This document shows, in pieces, positions 7,143 to 15,135 of a stretch of 37,368 bases of DNA; within the stretch, counting starts at the first letter, position 1; each line of letters begins with the position of its first letter. The stretch comes from Microbacterium enclense (GTDB taxonomy: Bacteria > Actinomycetota > Actinomycetes > Actinomycetales > Microbacteriaceae): positions 1 to 37,368 of the forward strand of contig NZ_RBZY01000037.1 in the NCBI RefSeq assembly GCF_004022425.1, in the 5' to 3' direction. The position numbers and the translations under genes are program-made. The notes beneath the pieces are model-generated. The model ran no database searches. It saw nothing but the letters and a program-made list of their open reading frames with translations, and was not told the DNA's origin.

Positions 7143-8338
7143 GCGGCGGGCCCGCGGGGCTACCGGCCGAGGAGCCGAGGAGCAACCCGTACGGCCTGTC
7201 GGTTGCGCTCCCCGACCATGGAGAGATGCACCTCCTCCATCGCGCGTGGTGGGCGGACGCGCTCTCCGCCGACCGTCTCCTCCTCGCGGCCAAGACGGCC
7301 GCGGCCGCCGCGCTCGCGTGGTACCTCGCGCCGCTCGTACCGTTCGCGCAGAACGAGTACTCGTACTACGCCCCGCTCGGCGTCCTCGTCAGCATGTACC
7401 CCACGATCGCGCGCTCCGCCTTCACCGGGCTGCAGACCCTCATCGGTCTCGCCGCGGGAATCGGTCTGGGTCTCGGCGCGCAGGCGCTGGTGGGAATCGG
7501 GATGCCGCGCATCGTCGCCGTCGCCGCGGTCGTGGGCATCGGCGTTCTGCTCGCGGGCCTGCGCTCACTCGGCTCGGGCCGCGACTGGGTGGCGATCGCC
7601 GGCCTGTTCGTGCTGTTGCTGGGCGGAGCGGACCCCGATGGCTACTCGTCGTCCTACCTCATCACGGTCGCGTTCGGCGTGCTCGTCGGCGTCGTCGTCA
7701 ACCTCATCGTCATCCCGCCCCTGCACCTGCGTCGGGCGGAGGAGCGACTGGTCCAGCTGCGCGAGAGCCTCGGCGAGGCGCTGCGCACGATGGGCGACGC
7801 GGTCGAGGCACGCGCCTTCGATCCCGAGCCGGCGCGCGCCGCGGCGGCAGGGCTCGCCGACGCCCTCGCGGATGTCCGCGAGGAGGTCGCGCTCGCGGAC
7901 GAGAGCCGCCGATACAACCCGCGCGGTCGCCGATCCTCGCTTCCGCGCGACGCGCACCGCCGTCGGCTGGAAGCACTGGCCGTCGCGGCGGAGTCCACGC
8001 GCGAGCTCACGGCTGCCGTAGCCGAACTCACCGACGCCGACGATGTGGATCGACGGCTCCCCCTCGAGGTCCGTCATTCGCTCGCGACGGCGATCCACGC
8101 CCTGGCGGGACTCGTGTCCGACCGGGCCGGAACCGACACCGGGGTCCTCCGACTCCACGATGCCGACGCGGCGCTCGACGACTACGTCGAGCGCGTGCAA
8201 CGGGTGAGCGCATCGACCGCGTCCGACCGCGTACTGACCCTTGACCGCTGGGACGCCGGCGTCGCGTTGCGGCGGGCGATCGACGCGTGTCGACCGCTCG
8301 CCGACGCGGCCGCGACCTCCGCCCCGGAGTCGGGCTGA
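7139..8338 (+). CDS. FUSC/aromatic acid exporter-like membrane protein
   Basis: A 399-residue protein. The N-terminal half holds several membrane helices: AAKTAAAAALAWYLAPLVPF, YYAPLGVLVSMYPTIARSAF, a Gly-rich pair GLAAGIGLGLGAQALVGIGM, VAVAAVVGIGVLLAGLRSLG and VAIAGLFVLLLGGADPDGYS. A long soluble helical domain rich in Ala, Arg and Glu follows from about residue 205. This is the layout of half-length FUSC/ArAE family proteins, linked to aromatic acid efflux. I chose the GTG at 7139, which overlaps the hydrolase stop by 4 nt; an ATG at 7226 would remove 29 poorly ordered residues. It may export a product of the hydrolase, which is inference. Confidence 0.8.
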   Translation: MSGGPAGLPAEEPRSNPYGLSVALPDHGEMHLLHRAWWADALSADRLLLAAKTAAAAALAWYLAPLVPFAQNEYSYYAPLGVLVSMYPTIARSAFTGLQTLIGLAAGIGLGLGAQALVGIGMPRIVAVAAVVGIGVLLAGLRSLGSGRDWVAIAGLFVLLLGGADPDGYSSSYLITVAFGVLVGVVVNLIVIPPLHLRRAEERLVQLRESLGEALRTMGDAVEARAFDPEPARAAAAGLADALADVREEVALADESRRYNPRGRRSSLPRDAHRRRLEALAVAAESTRELTAAVAELTDADDVDRRLPLEVRHSLATAIHALAGLVSDRAGTDTGVLRLHDADAALDDYVERVQRVSASTASDRVLTLDRWDAGVALRRAIDACRPLADAAATSAPESG

Positions 8339-8343
8339 CGCGA

Positions 8344-10764
8344 TCAGAAGCCGGTCGACAGTGCCCGGTCGAGCATGTCGGCGAAGTAGTCCGCCGATTC
8401 ACGCGACACGCACAGCGGAGGCTTGATCTTCAGCACGTTCTGATGGTCTCCGGTGGGTTGCATGATCACGCCGAGCTCGAGCAGGCGGTCGCAGATCGCC
8501 GCGGTCTCTTCGGTCGCGGGCTCGAGGGTGTCACGGTCGCGCACGAACTCGAGGCCGAGATACAGACCGGACCCGTGCACCGTCCCGACGAGCGGATGCC
8601 GTTCGCCCAACGCTTCGAGACGCGCCTTCAGGTGGGCGCCGACGACACACGCGTTCTCCTGCAGCCCCTCCTCCTCGATGATGTCGAGCACGGTCATGCC
8701 GACGACGGACGACAGCGGGGACCCTCCCGTCGAGGAGAAGAAGTAGCCCTGCGTCCGGTAGCGGTCAGCGATCTCGCGGCGCGTGATGACCGCGCCGAGC
8801 GGGAACCCCGCGCCGATCGACTTGGCCACCGCGACGATGTCGGGGACGACGCCCTGCTGATGGAAGCCCCAGAACCACGAGCCCAGCCGACCGAAGCCGA
8901 CCTGCACCTCGTCGGCGATCGCGAGGCCGCCGAGCTCCCGAACGGCGGTGTACACCTCGCGCAGATAGCCGTCCGGGAGCGCGACTCCGCCGGCATTGCC
9001 GTAGAACGTCTCGCTGAGGAAGGCCGCGGGTGCGTGGCCCTCGGCGGCGAGCGCGCGCAGTTTCTCGACGTCGAGGTAGACGCGACCGTCCACGCCGATG
9101 AGGTACTCGCGCCAGCCCCGCTCGATGCGCGGCGGCCGCGAGTAGTAGTGCTCCTGCACCTCGGCGACGACGGCCTCGCGGCGCTCAAGCAGGTCGTCGA
9201 CGACGGGCTCGGGCATCGCGACGCCCAGCGCGGGCGTGGCGTCGCCGACGACGGCTCGCCACCCGGGAAGGTCACTGGGACGCACGGCATCCGGGACGTC
9301 GGCGGGATCGAGGGACGTGAGGAGAACGCGCACGCGCGTCCGGGCGGCGACCTCGAGCGTCCGCGCGGAGGGGTCCGGGATGCCATCGCCCACCCGCACC
9401 GCGAGGGCGCCGCCGGGGAGGTCGAGGCGCGTCGGTTCGGCGAACCACACCGACGCGGCCGTGGGGACGGTTGCGGGCTCCTCCGGCGTGCGGGAGGGGG
9501 CCCCGAGCAGCGTCGGGACGAGCGCGGGGAGGACCACCGCATCGGCACCGCCGTCGAGCAGGCGCTGCGCTGCGGCTTCGAGCGCGTCGGCGGCGAGCCA
9601 CGCGCCCTCGTCGGCGAGCGGGGACAGGGTCGTGGCATCCAGGACGACCGGCCGCACCCCGGTGGGCAGGAGCGACGCGCCGCCCCACGCCGGCGCGTCC
9701 GACACGTCGCGTCCGAGCGCGCGCCGGATGCGGGCCGTCGCGACCTCGATCGGCACGGTGATCGCCCGACGGAGGATCTCGAACTCGCGATCGAGGGCGC
9801 CGCTGGCGTAGTCGTTCGCGTCGTCGAGCCGCACCTGCTGCCGACCACTCAGGACCAGGACGACCCCGCGGAGCACGACCAGCGGCCACAGCGCCGTGAT
9901 CTCGTCGTCGGAGAGCGGACGGCGGCGGTCGAACGCCGCGATCGCGGGCAGAGTCGAGGCGGAGGTCGCGCCGTCGTGATGGAGCACCGACGACACCGTC
10001 ACCGCGATCTCGCCCACGGCCCACGAGTCGATGACGTCGCCGAAGTCGATCACGGCGTCCGGAAGCGTGTCGACACCGTGCGGGCGCAGGACGTTGTCGT
10101 CCGTGACGTCGAAATGGCCGAGCTGCCGCGGGAGCGCGTCGGCGACCGGGCGGAGCGCCGCGAGCGCAGCGGCGGTGGCGGCGGCGCAGTACTCGCGCAC
10201 CTCGGCATCCGGCTCCGTGGCCGCGATCTCGGCGATCACGCGCTCCGCATGGCGCAGATCCCACTGCAGCACGCGTCCCGAGGCGGCATGCGTCTCGCCC
10301 GCCAGCGCGACGCTGACGGCGGCCGCCAGCTCACCGAGACGCGCGACCGTGCGCGGCGCGAGGTACCCCGAGCCGGTGAGAGTCGAGCCCGGGACGAACG
10401 AGATCACCCGGGCGTGGAGCCGGCCCTGGCTGGTCTCCCACCAGCCGGCGAGAGGGCCGCGAGGCCCGGTGACGATCTCGGGAATGCGCAGTCCCGGTTC
10501 CGCCCGCGCGACCGCGGCGGCCGCGGCATCCTGCATCTCGATCTCCGACTCGCTGAAGACCGGGTTGCTGATCTTCAGGACTCCGATCGGGTCGCCGCCG
10601 CCGGCGGGGCGCACGAGGAAGTTCTGGTCCTGCTGACTCCCGAGGCTCTGCACCTCGACGTCGAAGCCGTGGGCGTGACGGAAGAGAGCGACGGCCTCGT
10701 CGGCGGGGAGGGTCGGCGTCGGCAATTCGCCGGCCGTGAAGTAGTCGAACAGGGCGTCGGTCAT
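8344..10764 (-). CDS. APH kinase - class III aminotransferase fusion with an internal deletion in the PLP domain
   Basis: An 806-residue fusion. Residues 1-350 are an aminoglycoside/hydroxylysine-kinase-like APH domain with its catalytic loop near 217 (HFDVTDDN) and a D-F-G-D at 240. Residues 360-520 are a divergent linker where relatives carry a peptidase-M23-like module. Residues 525-806 are a class III aminotransferase close to the AGXT2L/ETNPPL phospholyases: IERGWREYL, IADEVQVGFGRLG (Asp618) and VAVAKSIGAGFPLGAV with PLP-lysine 648. In relatives about 140 residues lie between YLD and LRALAAEG; here YLD (565) joins directly to VEKLRALAAEG. The GSGSEA phosphate loop and the aromatic HG segment are missing. 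The frame stays open. A 12-bp palindrome CTCGACGTCGAG marks the junction at 9064-9075. The kinase half may work; the PLP half very likely does not. Confidence 0.85.
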   Translation of the reverse strand: MTDALFDYFTAGELPTPTLPADEAVALFRHAHGFDVEVQSLGSQQDQNFLVRPAGGGDPIGVLKISNPVFSESEIEMQDAAAAAVARAEPGLRIPEIVTGPRGPLAGWWETSQGRLHARVISFVPGSTLTGSGYLAPRTVARLGELAAAVSVALAGETHAASGRVLQWDLRHAERVIAEIAATEPDAEVREYCAAATAAALAALRPVADALPRQLGHFDVTDDNVLRPHGVDTLPDAVIDFGDVIDSWAVGEIAVTVSSVLHHDGATSASTLPAIAAFDRRRPLSDDEITALWPLVVLRGVVLVLSGRQQVRLDDANDYASGALDREFEILRRAITVPIEVATARIRRALGRDVSDAPAWGGASLLPTGVRPVVLDATTLSPLADEGAWLAADALEAAAQRLLDGGADAVVLPALVPTLLGAPSRTPEEPATVPTAASVWFAEPTRLDLPGGALAVRVGDGIPDPSARTLEVAARTRVRVLLTSLDPADVPDAVRPSDLPGWRAVVGDATPALGVAMPEPVVDDLLERREAVVAEVQEHYYSRPPRIERGWREYLIGVDGRVYLDVEKLRALAAEGHAPAAFLSETFYGNAGGVALPDGYLREVYTAVRELGGLAIADEVQVGFGRLGSWFWGFHQQGVVPDIVAVAKSIGAGFPLGAVITRREIADRYRTQGYFFSSTGGSPLSSVVGMTVLDIIEEEGLQENACVVGAHLKARLEALGERHPLVGTVHGSGLYLGLEFVRDRDTLEPATEETAAICDRLLELGVIMQPTGDHQNVLKIKPPLCVSRESADYFADMLDRALSTGF

Positions 10765-10854
10765 GACGGGCTCCATCGGGCGCGGAACGGGTGGGGGCAA
10801 CGGTGCCCCGGTCTTCGGGTGACCCTCAGAACACTAGCGAGGTGCCCCCGCGCG

Positions 10855-11658
10855 TCACATGCGGGCGTAGCGCGCCCGGGCGAAGCAGAAGAGCCCGTAG
10901 ACCACGAGTCCCGCGCCGACGAGCCACAGCACGACCTGCCCGAACGGCAGTCCGGCCAGTGAGCGAAGGGCTCCGTCGAGCCCCGTCGCAGCGTTCGGGT
11001 CGTGCGTGAGCGCCGCCACGACGAACAGGATGCCGGCGACACCGACGGCGATACCCTTCGCGACGTAACCGACCGTTCCGAAGACCCGGATGCCACGCCC
11101 CGCGGGCCCGCCCGGAACGGACAGGTTCTTGAGGAACGCGCGGGTGATCCCGCGGACGATGAACGCGACTCCGACCGCGGCGACGGCCAGGCCGACGACG
11201 ACGAGCAGGAAGACGCCGCCCGGTGCCGCCAGCAGACTCGCGCTCAGGTTCTGGGTGGACTCCGAGGATTCCGAGCGACCACCCATCGCCGCCGTGAACG
11301 CGGTGCCGGCGATCGCGGCGTACGCGACCGCGGTGCCGACGTACTTCGCGCGGGAGCCCCAGCGCTTCTTGGCATCCGGGTTCCGCTCGACGATGGCCTC
11401 GCTGATCTGCCAGATCGCCAGGGCGACGAGACCGACGATGACGACCCAGAGCAGAAGAAGACCGGCGGGAGCGGATGCCACCTGCTGCAGAGCCCCGGAC
11501 TGGTCGGCGCTGTCGCCCGCTCCGCCCGTGGCGATCGCGATGGCGATCACGCCGATGAGCAGGTGGAGGAGTCCGAGCACGACGTACCCGACGCGTGCGG
11601 CGACGCGGAAAGCGGTGGAGTCCTGTGCCTTGTCGGCGGCTGCGCTGGCGGAAGTCAT
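10855..11658 (-). CDS. DUF1206 integral membrane protein
   Basis: A 267-residue protein with three repeats of a two-helix unit, each beginning near an R-x-G-Y-V or equivalent (RVGYVVLGLLHLLIGVIAIA; KYVGTAVAYAAIAGTAFTAA; VFGTVGYVAKGIAVGVAGIL). This gives six membrane helices, as in DUF1206. Function is unknown. The ATG at 11658 was chosen over an upstream in-frame ATG because a TACGGT hexamer lies 6 nt before it and the upstream extension is Arg-rich and unlike the family. The PAP2 gene ends 16 nt upstream on the same strand. Confidence 0.9.
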   Translation of the reverse strand: MTSASAAADKAQDSTAFRVAARVGYVVLGLLHLLIGVIAIAIATGGAGDSADQSGALQQVASAPAGLLLLWVVIVGLVALAIWQISEAIVERNPDAKKRWGSRAKYVGTAVAYAAIAGTAFTAAMGGRSESSESTQNLSASLLAAPGGVFLLVVVGLAVAAVGVAFIVRGITRAFLKNLSVPGGPAGRGIRVFGTVGYVAKGIAVGVAGILFVVAALTHDPNAATGLDGALRSLAGLPFGQVVLWLVGAGLVVYGLFCFARARYARM

Positions 11659-11674
11659 CCGTGCACCGTATCGC

Positions 11675-12382
11675 TCAGGCCGTGGCGGCCGCAGCCCGTT
11701 GCGCTCGCCGCTCTCTCGATACTTCGACGGCCGCCCAGACGAGTGTGGCAACGGCGACGCCTTCGAGCATGCCGGCCGTCACGTCCGTCAACCAGTGCGC
11801 GTGCAGGTACGTCCGGCTCCACATCATCAGGACGACCCAAAGCACTCCCGCCACCCACACCCACCGTCGTCGGAGGATGAGACCGAGCGTCACCACGATC
11901 GTCGTGGCCACGGCCGTATGGCCGGAGGGGAACGACGTGGCCACCGTCTCGGCGAGCGAATGGGTGGGGCGCGACCGCGCGATGACGGCGGCCATCGGTG
12001 CCCCGATCGCGACGACGAGGGCGATGGATGCCGCCACGTTGAGCGCATCCCAGGGCCGACGGCGCACCAGGAAGACGATCGTGGTGGCGACACCGATGAG
12101 GATCATGCCGATCGTGCCGCCCACGATCGCCGGCACCCACGCGATGATCACACCGACGGGCGAGGCCAGCGAGGACATCGTGCCGTCCCACGCCGCGTCG
12201 ATCGGTAGCGGCGCGGAGTTGGACAGGGCGACGACGAGCCGCAGCGTGACGAAGAGCACGGTGGCCACGACGCCGACGACCAGCGCGTGGGCACGGCGCA
12301 CGTCCGGGTCGACGCGCGAGGTCGGCGCGACGGTGCCGGCCGTGGCGTCGTCGGCGGTGGCGTCGTCGGCGGTGGCGTCCAT
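11675..12382 (-). CDS. PAP2 superfamily membrane phosphatase
   Basis: A 235-residue membrane protein with the three phosphatase signatures in order: ARSRP (about residue 138), FPSGHTAVA (about 151, first catalytic His) and SRTYLHAHWLTDVTAG (about 189, second catalytic His). It has about six membrane helices and probably dephosphorylates lipid or isoprenoid phosphates at the outer face of the membrane. The N-terminus (MDATADDATADDATAGTVAP) has a short ADDAT repeat. The open frame extends upstream through the 15-bp minisatellite, but the ATG at 12382 gives the normal family length. Confidence 0.88.
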   Translation of the reverse strand: MDATADDATADDATAGTVAPTSRVDPDVRRAHALVVGVVATVLFVTLRLVVALSNSAPLPIDAAWDGTMSSLASPVGVIIAWVPAIVGGTIGMILIGVATTIVFLVRRRPWDALNVAASIALVVAIGAPMAAVIARSRPTHSLAETVATSFPSGHTAVATTIVVTLGLILRRRWVWVAGVLWVVLMMWSRTYLHAHWLTDVTAGMLEGVAVATLVWAAVEVSRERRAQRAAAATA

Positions 12383-12450
12383 CCTGAGATCGTGCCACTT
12401 CCTCCGTCTGCGAGGCGGGGATTGCGCACGCCGCTTCGCGGTGTCGCCGT

Positions 12451-12555
12451 GGGGGTGCATCGCGCGGGGGTGCGACGCGCGGGGGTGCGACGCGCGGGGG
12501 TGCGACGCGCGGGGGTGCACGGCGCGGGCGTGCACGGCGCGGGCGTGCACGGCGC
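12451..12555. repeat. 15-bp tandem repeat (minisatellite), seven copies
   Basis: Seven contiguous 15-bp units. Copy 1 is GGGGGTGCATCGCGC, copies 2-4 are GGGGGTGCGACGCGC, copy 5 is GGGGGTGCACGGCGC and copies 6-7 are GGGCGTGCACGGCGC. The block lies between the PAP2 start and the end of the HNH gene. Variants grouped along the array suggest stepwise duplication. The unit length keeps all frames open, which creates long spurious reading frames on both strands. Confidence 0.93.
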
Positions 12556-12567
12556 CCGTTGGCCCGC

Positions 12568-14001
12568 TCAGAACGGTGTCGGTTCGTGTTCCTCGGCGGG
12601 TGGTGGTGGCGGTGCCGAGGCGGGGTCGTCGGGGAGGAATCTGACTGCCGCGGAGTACGGGAGTGGTTCGTCGGTGTAGATGCGTCCGGTGGGGGAGGTC
12701 CATTCGAGGATTCCGCCGGGGAGTTGTCGGACTTTCCAGCGGGTGAATTGTTTCTGGGTGTGGTGCCGTTGGCAGAGGTGGCCGAGGTTGTTGACCTCGG
12801 TGGTGCCGCCGAGCGCCCAGTCGTGGGTGTGGTCGACCTCGCATCGGGTGGCGGGGGCGGTGCAGCCGGGCCAGCGGCAGTGGCGGTCGCGGGCGCGGAG
12901 GTGGCGGTCGATCGCGGCGGTGCGGTGGTAGGTGTCGGTGCGGAGCACTTCCCCGGTGACGGGGTGGGTGATGACCCGGTCCCAGGGGACGGTGGTGGTT
13001 TCGGCGAGGGCGCGGGCGGTGGCGGCGTCGATGGGTCCGTGTCCGACGAGGTCGGCGGGGTCGAGGTTCTCGGCGCCGGGCCGCAGCATCGTCAACGCCG
13101 GAACGACGACCTGCACCCGCGCGCGGATCGCGCCCAGGGTGCCGGGGCCGTCGTCGCCGCGGGTGGGGTCGGCGTCGGGGGCGGCGGTGAGGAGCAGGTC
13201 GGCGAGGATGTCGGCCCGCACCTGGTCGGCCGTCCGCGTATCGGGCGTGGGAGCTGTCATGGTCTCCGCGCGTTCACCGCGTTCGTTGCTACCCGCGCGG
13301 CCGTCCGTGCGTGCCCCCGCAGGCGCATCACCGCGTGCGGCGTCTCGGCGCATGTCGATGATCGCCGCGCTTTGCTGCACGAGCCGGTCGTAGATCCCCA
13401 CCGCCAGCAGGGTGGGCAGCGTCGCGATCAGGTCGGACATCCCGTCCTCCCCGGCGACCACGCGCACGCACCGCGTGTCCCGGCCGCGCCGGTGCCGTTC
13501 GGTGAGGGTCGTGGGCTGCAGCGACTCGGCCAACGCGGCCAGGCGGGTCTTCACCCGTCCCGGGCTCAGACCGTCGGCGGTGGCGACGGCGAGGACGTCG
13601 AACTCGTGCCGCCGTTCGAGGGGTAAGGGCAGGCCGGCATCCACGATCACCCTGACGTGCGCACGGGACAGCACCCCCGCCTCCCACGCGTCGAGGGTGG
13701 TCGGGAAATCGTCGGCGAGGGTCATCGCCTGACCGATCTGCGCCTGCACACTCCGATCCGACAGGTTCGACGCCGCCGCGATCTCGGACGCCACTTCCCG
13801 CAGCGCCATCTCCGCCGCTTTCGCCGACGCCCGCAACCCCGCCGACGCGTCGAGCGCGAGGTGCCCCGCCCGGGCGAGCGCCCGCACCCGGCGGGCTTCG
13901 GCGGAGGCGACCTCGGCATCCACCCCGCGCACCGCGGCCAGCACCGACGACAGGGCCGAAGCCCCGTCATCCGGTGGTGTCCGAGGCGTCTCGAAGGTCA
14001 T
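12568..14001 (-). CDS. DUF222 / HNH endonuclease domain protein (13E12-repeat type)
   Basis: A 477-residue protein of the multicopy actinobacterial DUF222-HNH family. The DUF222 region covers about residues 20-310 (LSDRSVQAQIGQAMTLADDF, AGVLSRAHVRVIVDAGLPLP). The C-terminal HNH nuclease is at about residues 375-425: RDRHCRWPGCTAPATRCEVD, HTHDWALGGTTEVNNLGHLC, RHHTQK, with paired Cys and the His-Asn-His pattern present. A Pro-rich tail ends the protein. The biological role is unknown, though relatives are repeated in many genomes and vary in copy number. A TAGCAT hexamer lies 6 nt before the ATG. Length and motifs look intact. Confidence 0.92.
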   Translation of the reverse strand: MTFETPRTPPDDGASALSSVLAAVRGVDAEVASAEARRVRALARAGHLALDASAGLRASAKAAEMALREVASEIAAASNLSDRSVQAQIGQAMTLADDFPTTLDAWEAGVLSRAHVRVIVDAGLPLPLERRHEFDVLAVATADGLSPGRVKTRLAALAESLQPTTLTERHRRGRDTRCVRVVAGEDGMSDLIATLPTLLAVGIYDRLVQQSAAIIDMRRDAARGDAPAGARTDGRAGSNERGERAETMTAPTPDTRTADQVRADILADLLLTAAPDADPTRGDDGPGTLGAIRARVQVVVPALTMLRPGAENLDPADLVGHGPIDAATARALAETTTVPWDRVITHPVTGEVLRTDTYHRTAAIDRHLRARDRHCRWPGCTAPATRCEVDHTHDWALGGTTEVNNLGHLCQRHHTQKQFTRWKVRQLPGGILEWTSPTGRIYTDEPLPYSAAVRFLPDDPASAPPPPPAEEHEPTPF

Positions 14002-14134
14002 GTATGCATGCTAGCGAGGGCCTCCGACATCCGACCCGGCCCCAGAGGCTACATGGGGAAAGTTCCCGCGCAGCGCTTGGTGGGGAGAAGAGGTGCCTCA
14101 GCCTGCGCCGGCCCGCGCACCTGGGAGCCGCGGT

Positions 14135-15013
14135 TCAGTCCTCGCGGAACAGGATGGGCGTTTCGGCGAGGGGCAGGCCCGACGCGCGGATCGCGGTCTC
14201 GACGGCCGCGGCATCCTCCGGGTCGCACCGGATCTGGGTCTTCGCGACGCCGTCGATCGGCGTGCCCCCGCCGGCGCCGTCCCAGAAGGTCGTCACGCCG
14301 TAGTCGTCGACGAGGGTGCGCAGCAGCGCGGCGTAGGCCGGAGCGTCGCCGGGTGCGACCACCGCGCTCAGCATCGGCCCGCTGATCTCGACCTCCACGT
14401 CGGGGTCGACGCCCGCGGTCCGCCGCAGCTCGTCGGCCGCCTCGACGAGCGGCACCATGCCCGCGGCATCGCTGCGGACGTCGAACAGGTCGGAGAACGA
14501 CAGTCTGCCGTTCTCCCAGATCGCGGCTTGGATGCTCCGACCCGGGACGAGCGCGTCGAGGGCGTCGACCGTGGCGACGAGATCGAGACCGAAGTCGGGG
14601 CAGCCCGAAGACGGGGCGGACGACGCCACGGGATCGGCGAACACCGACACCTCCGCGTCCGACGGTGTGCGCACCGCGAGCCCCCACATCACGGGGTCGG
14701 GGTAGCCGCTCGAGCAGGCGGTGTCGAGAAGCGACGGCAACGCGGCCCGGTCGAGCGTGACCCGCATCGACGACGTCGGATTCGCGAACGTCGGGGCCTC
14801 CACCCACCGCTCCTTCTCGACCGTCTCGACGCCGGGCAGGGCGAGGACCTCGGTCTCGAGGGCATCGAAATCGGCGCTGGGACGATCGAAGTGGGTCTCG
14901 TCGATCATCCATCCGAACAGGAGCAGCCCGCCGGCCCCGATCGCGATCAGCGCGACGGCGATTCCCACGATTCCCGCTCGCGAAAGCTTGCGCGGTGCGG
15001 CCCTCGTCGTCAT
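14135..15013 (-). CDS. Membrane-anchored exported protein of unknown function
   Basis: A 292-residue protein with a basic N-terminus (MTTRAAPRKLSR) and one membrane helix at about residues 14-35 (AGIVGIAVALIAIGAGGLLL), then a large acidic extracytoplasmic domain. Cysteines occur near residues 101, 144 and 259. I do not recognise the domain, but relatives appear common in Microbacteriaceae. A strong Shine-Dalgarno, AGGGAGG, lies 5 nt before the ATG at 15013, and this decides the start over an in-frame ATG 33 nt upstream. A TATCGT hexamer at 15047-15052 could be its -10 box. Confidence 0.8.
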   Translation of the reverse strand: MTTRAAPRKLSRAGIVGIAVALIAIGAGGLLLFGWMIDETHFDRPSADFDALETEVLALPGVETVEKERWVEAPTFANPTSSMRVTLDRAALPSLLDTACSSGYPDPVMWGLAVRTPSDAEVSVFADPVASSAPSSGCPDFGLDLVATVDALDALVPGRSIQAAIWENGRLSFSDLFDVRSDAAGMVPLVEAADELRRTAGVDPDVEVEISGPMLSAVVAPGDAPAYAALLRTLVDDYGVTTFWDGAGGGTPIDGVAKTQIRCDPEDAAAVETAIRASGLPLAETPILFRED

Positions 15014-15135
15014 GCGGACCTCCCTGGGGAATGGGGCGTCGCGCACACGATACGGGGTTTCGGCATCCGTGAGGTGGACGACGGGGGAACGGACGGACTC
15101 GCCCGCTCGCCATCACCCTTCCCCGCCGGGACGCG

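Noticed and set aside
10794..10809. GGGGCA-ACGG-TGCCCC hairpin as terminator of the DUF1206 gene
   Set aside because: The stem is only 6 bp, has no T-run, and lies 46 nt past that stop inside the upstream region of the fusion gene. Too weak to list as a feature.
8287..10962. An 891-codon open frame on the plus strand opposite the kinase-aminotransferase gene
   Set aside because: Its product is Arg/Gly/Asp-rich with no recognisable domain, while the opposite strand encodes clear APH and aminotransferase motifs. It is a high-GC shadow frame.
12451..12555. CRISPR array
   Set aside because: The repeats are contiguous 15-bp units with no spacers and no cas genes nearby.
11675..12844. A 389-residue version of the PAP2 protein including the 15-bp repeat
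   Set aside because: The extra N-terminus is encoded by the minisatellite and by sequence opposite or within the HNH gene. The PAP2 family length is met from 12382.
12568..14001. Insertion sequence or integrated mobile element around the HNH gene
   Set aside because: No transposase, terminal inverted repeats or target duplications were found at its borders, and the tRNA-Ser gene is far away with no integrase beside it.
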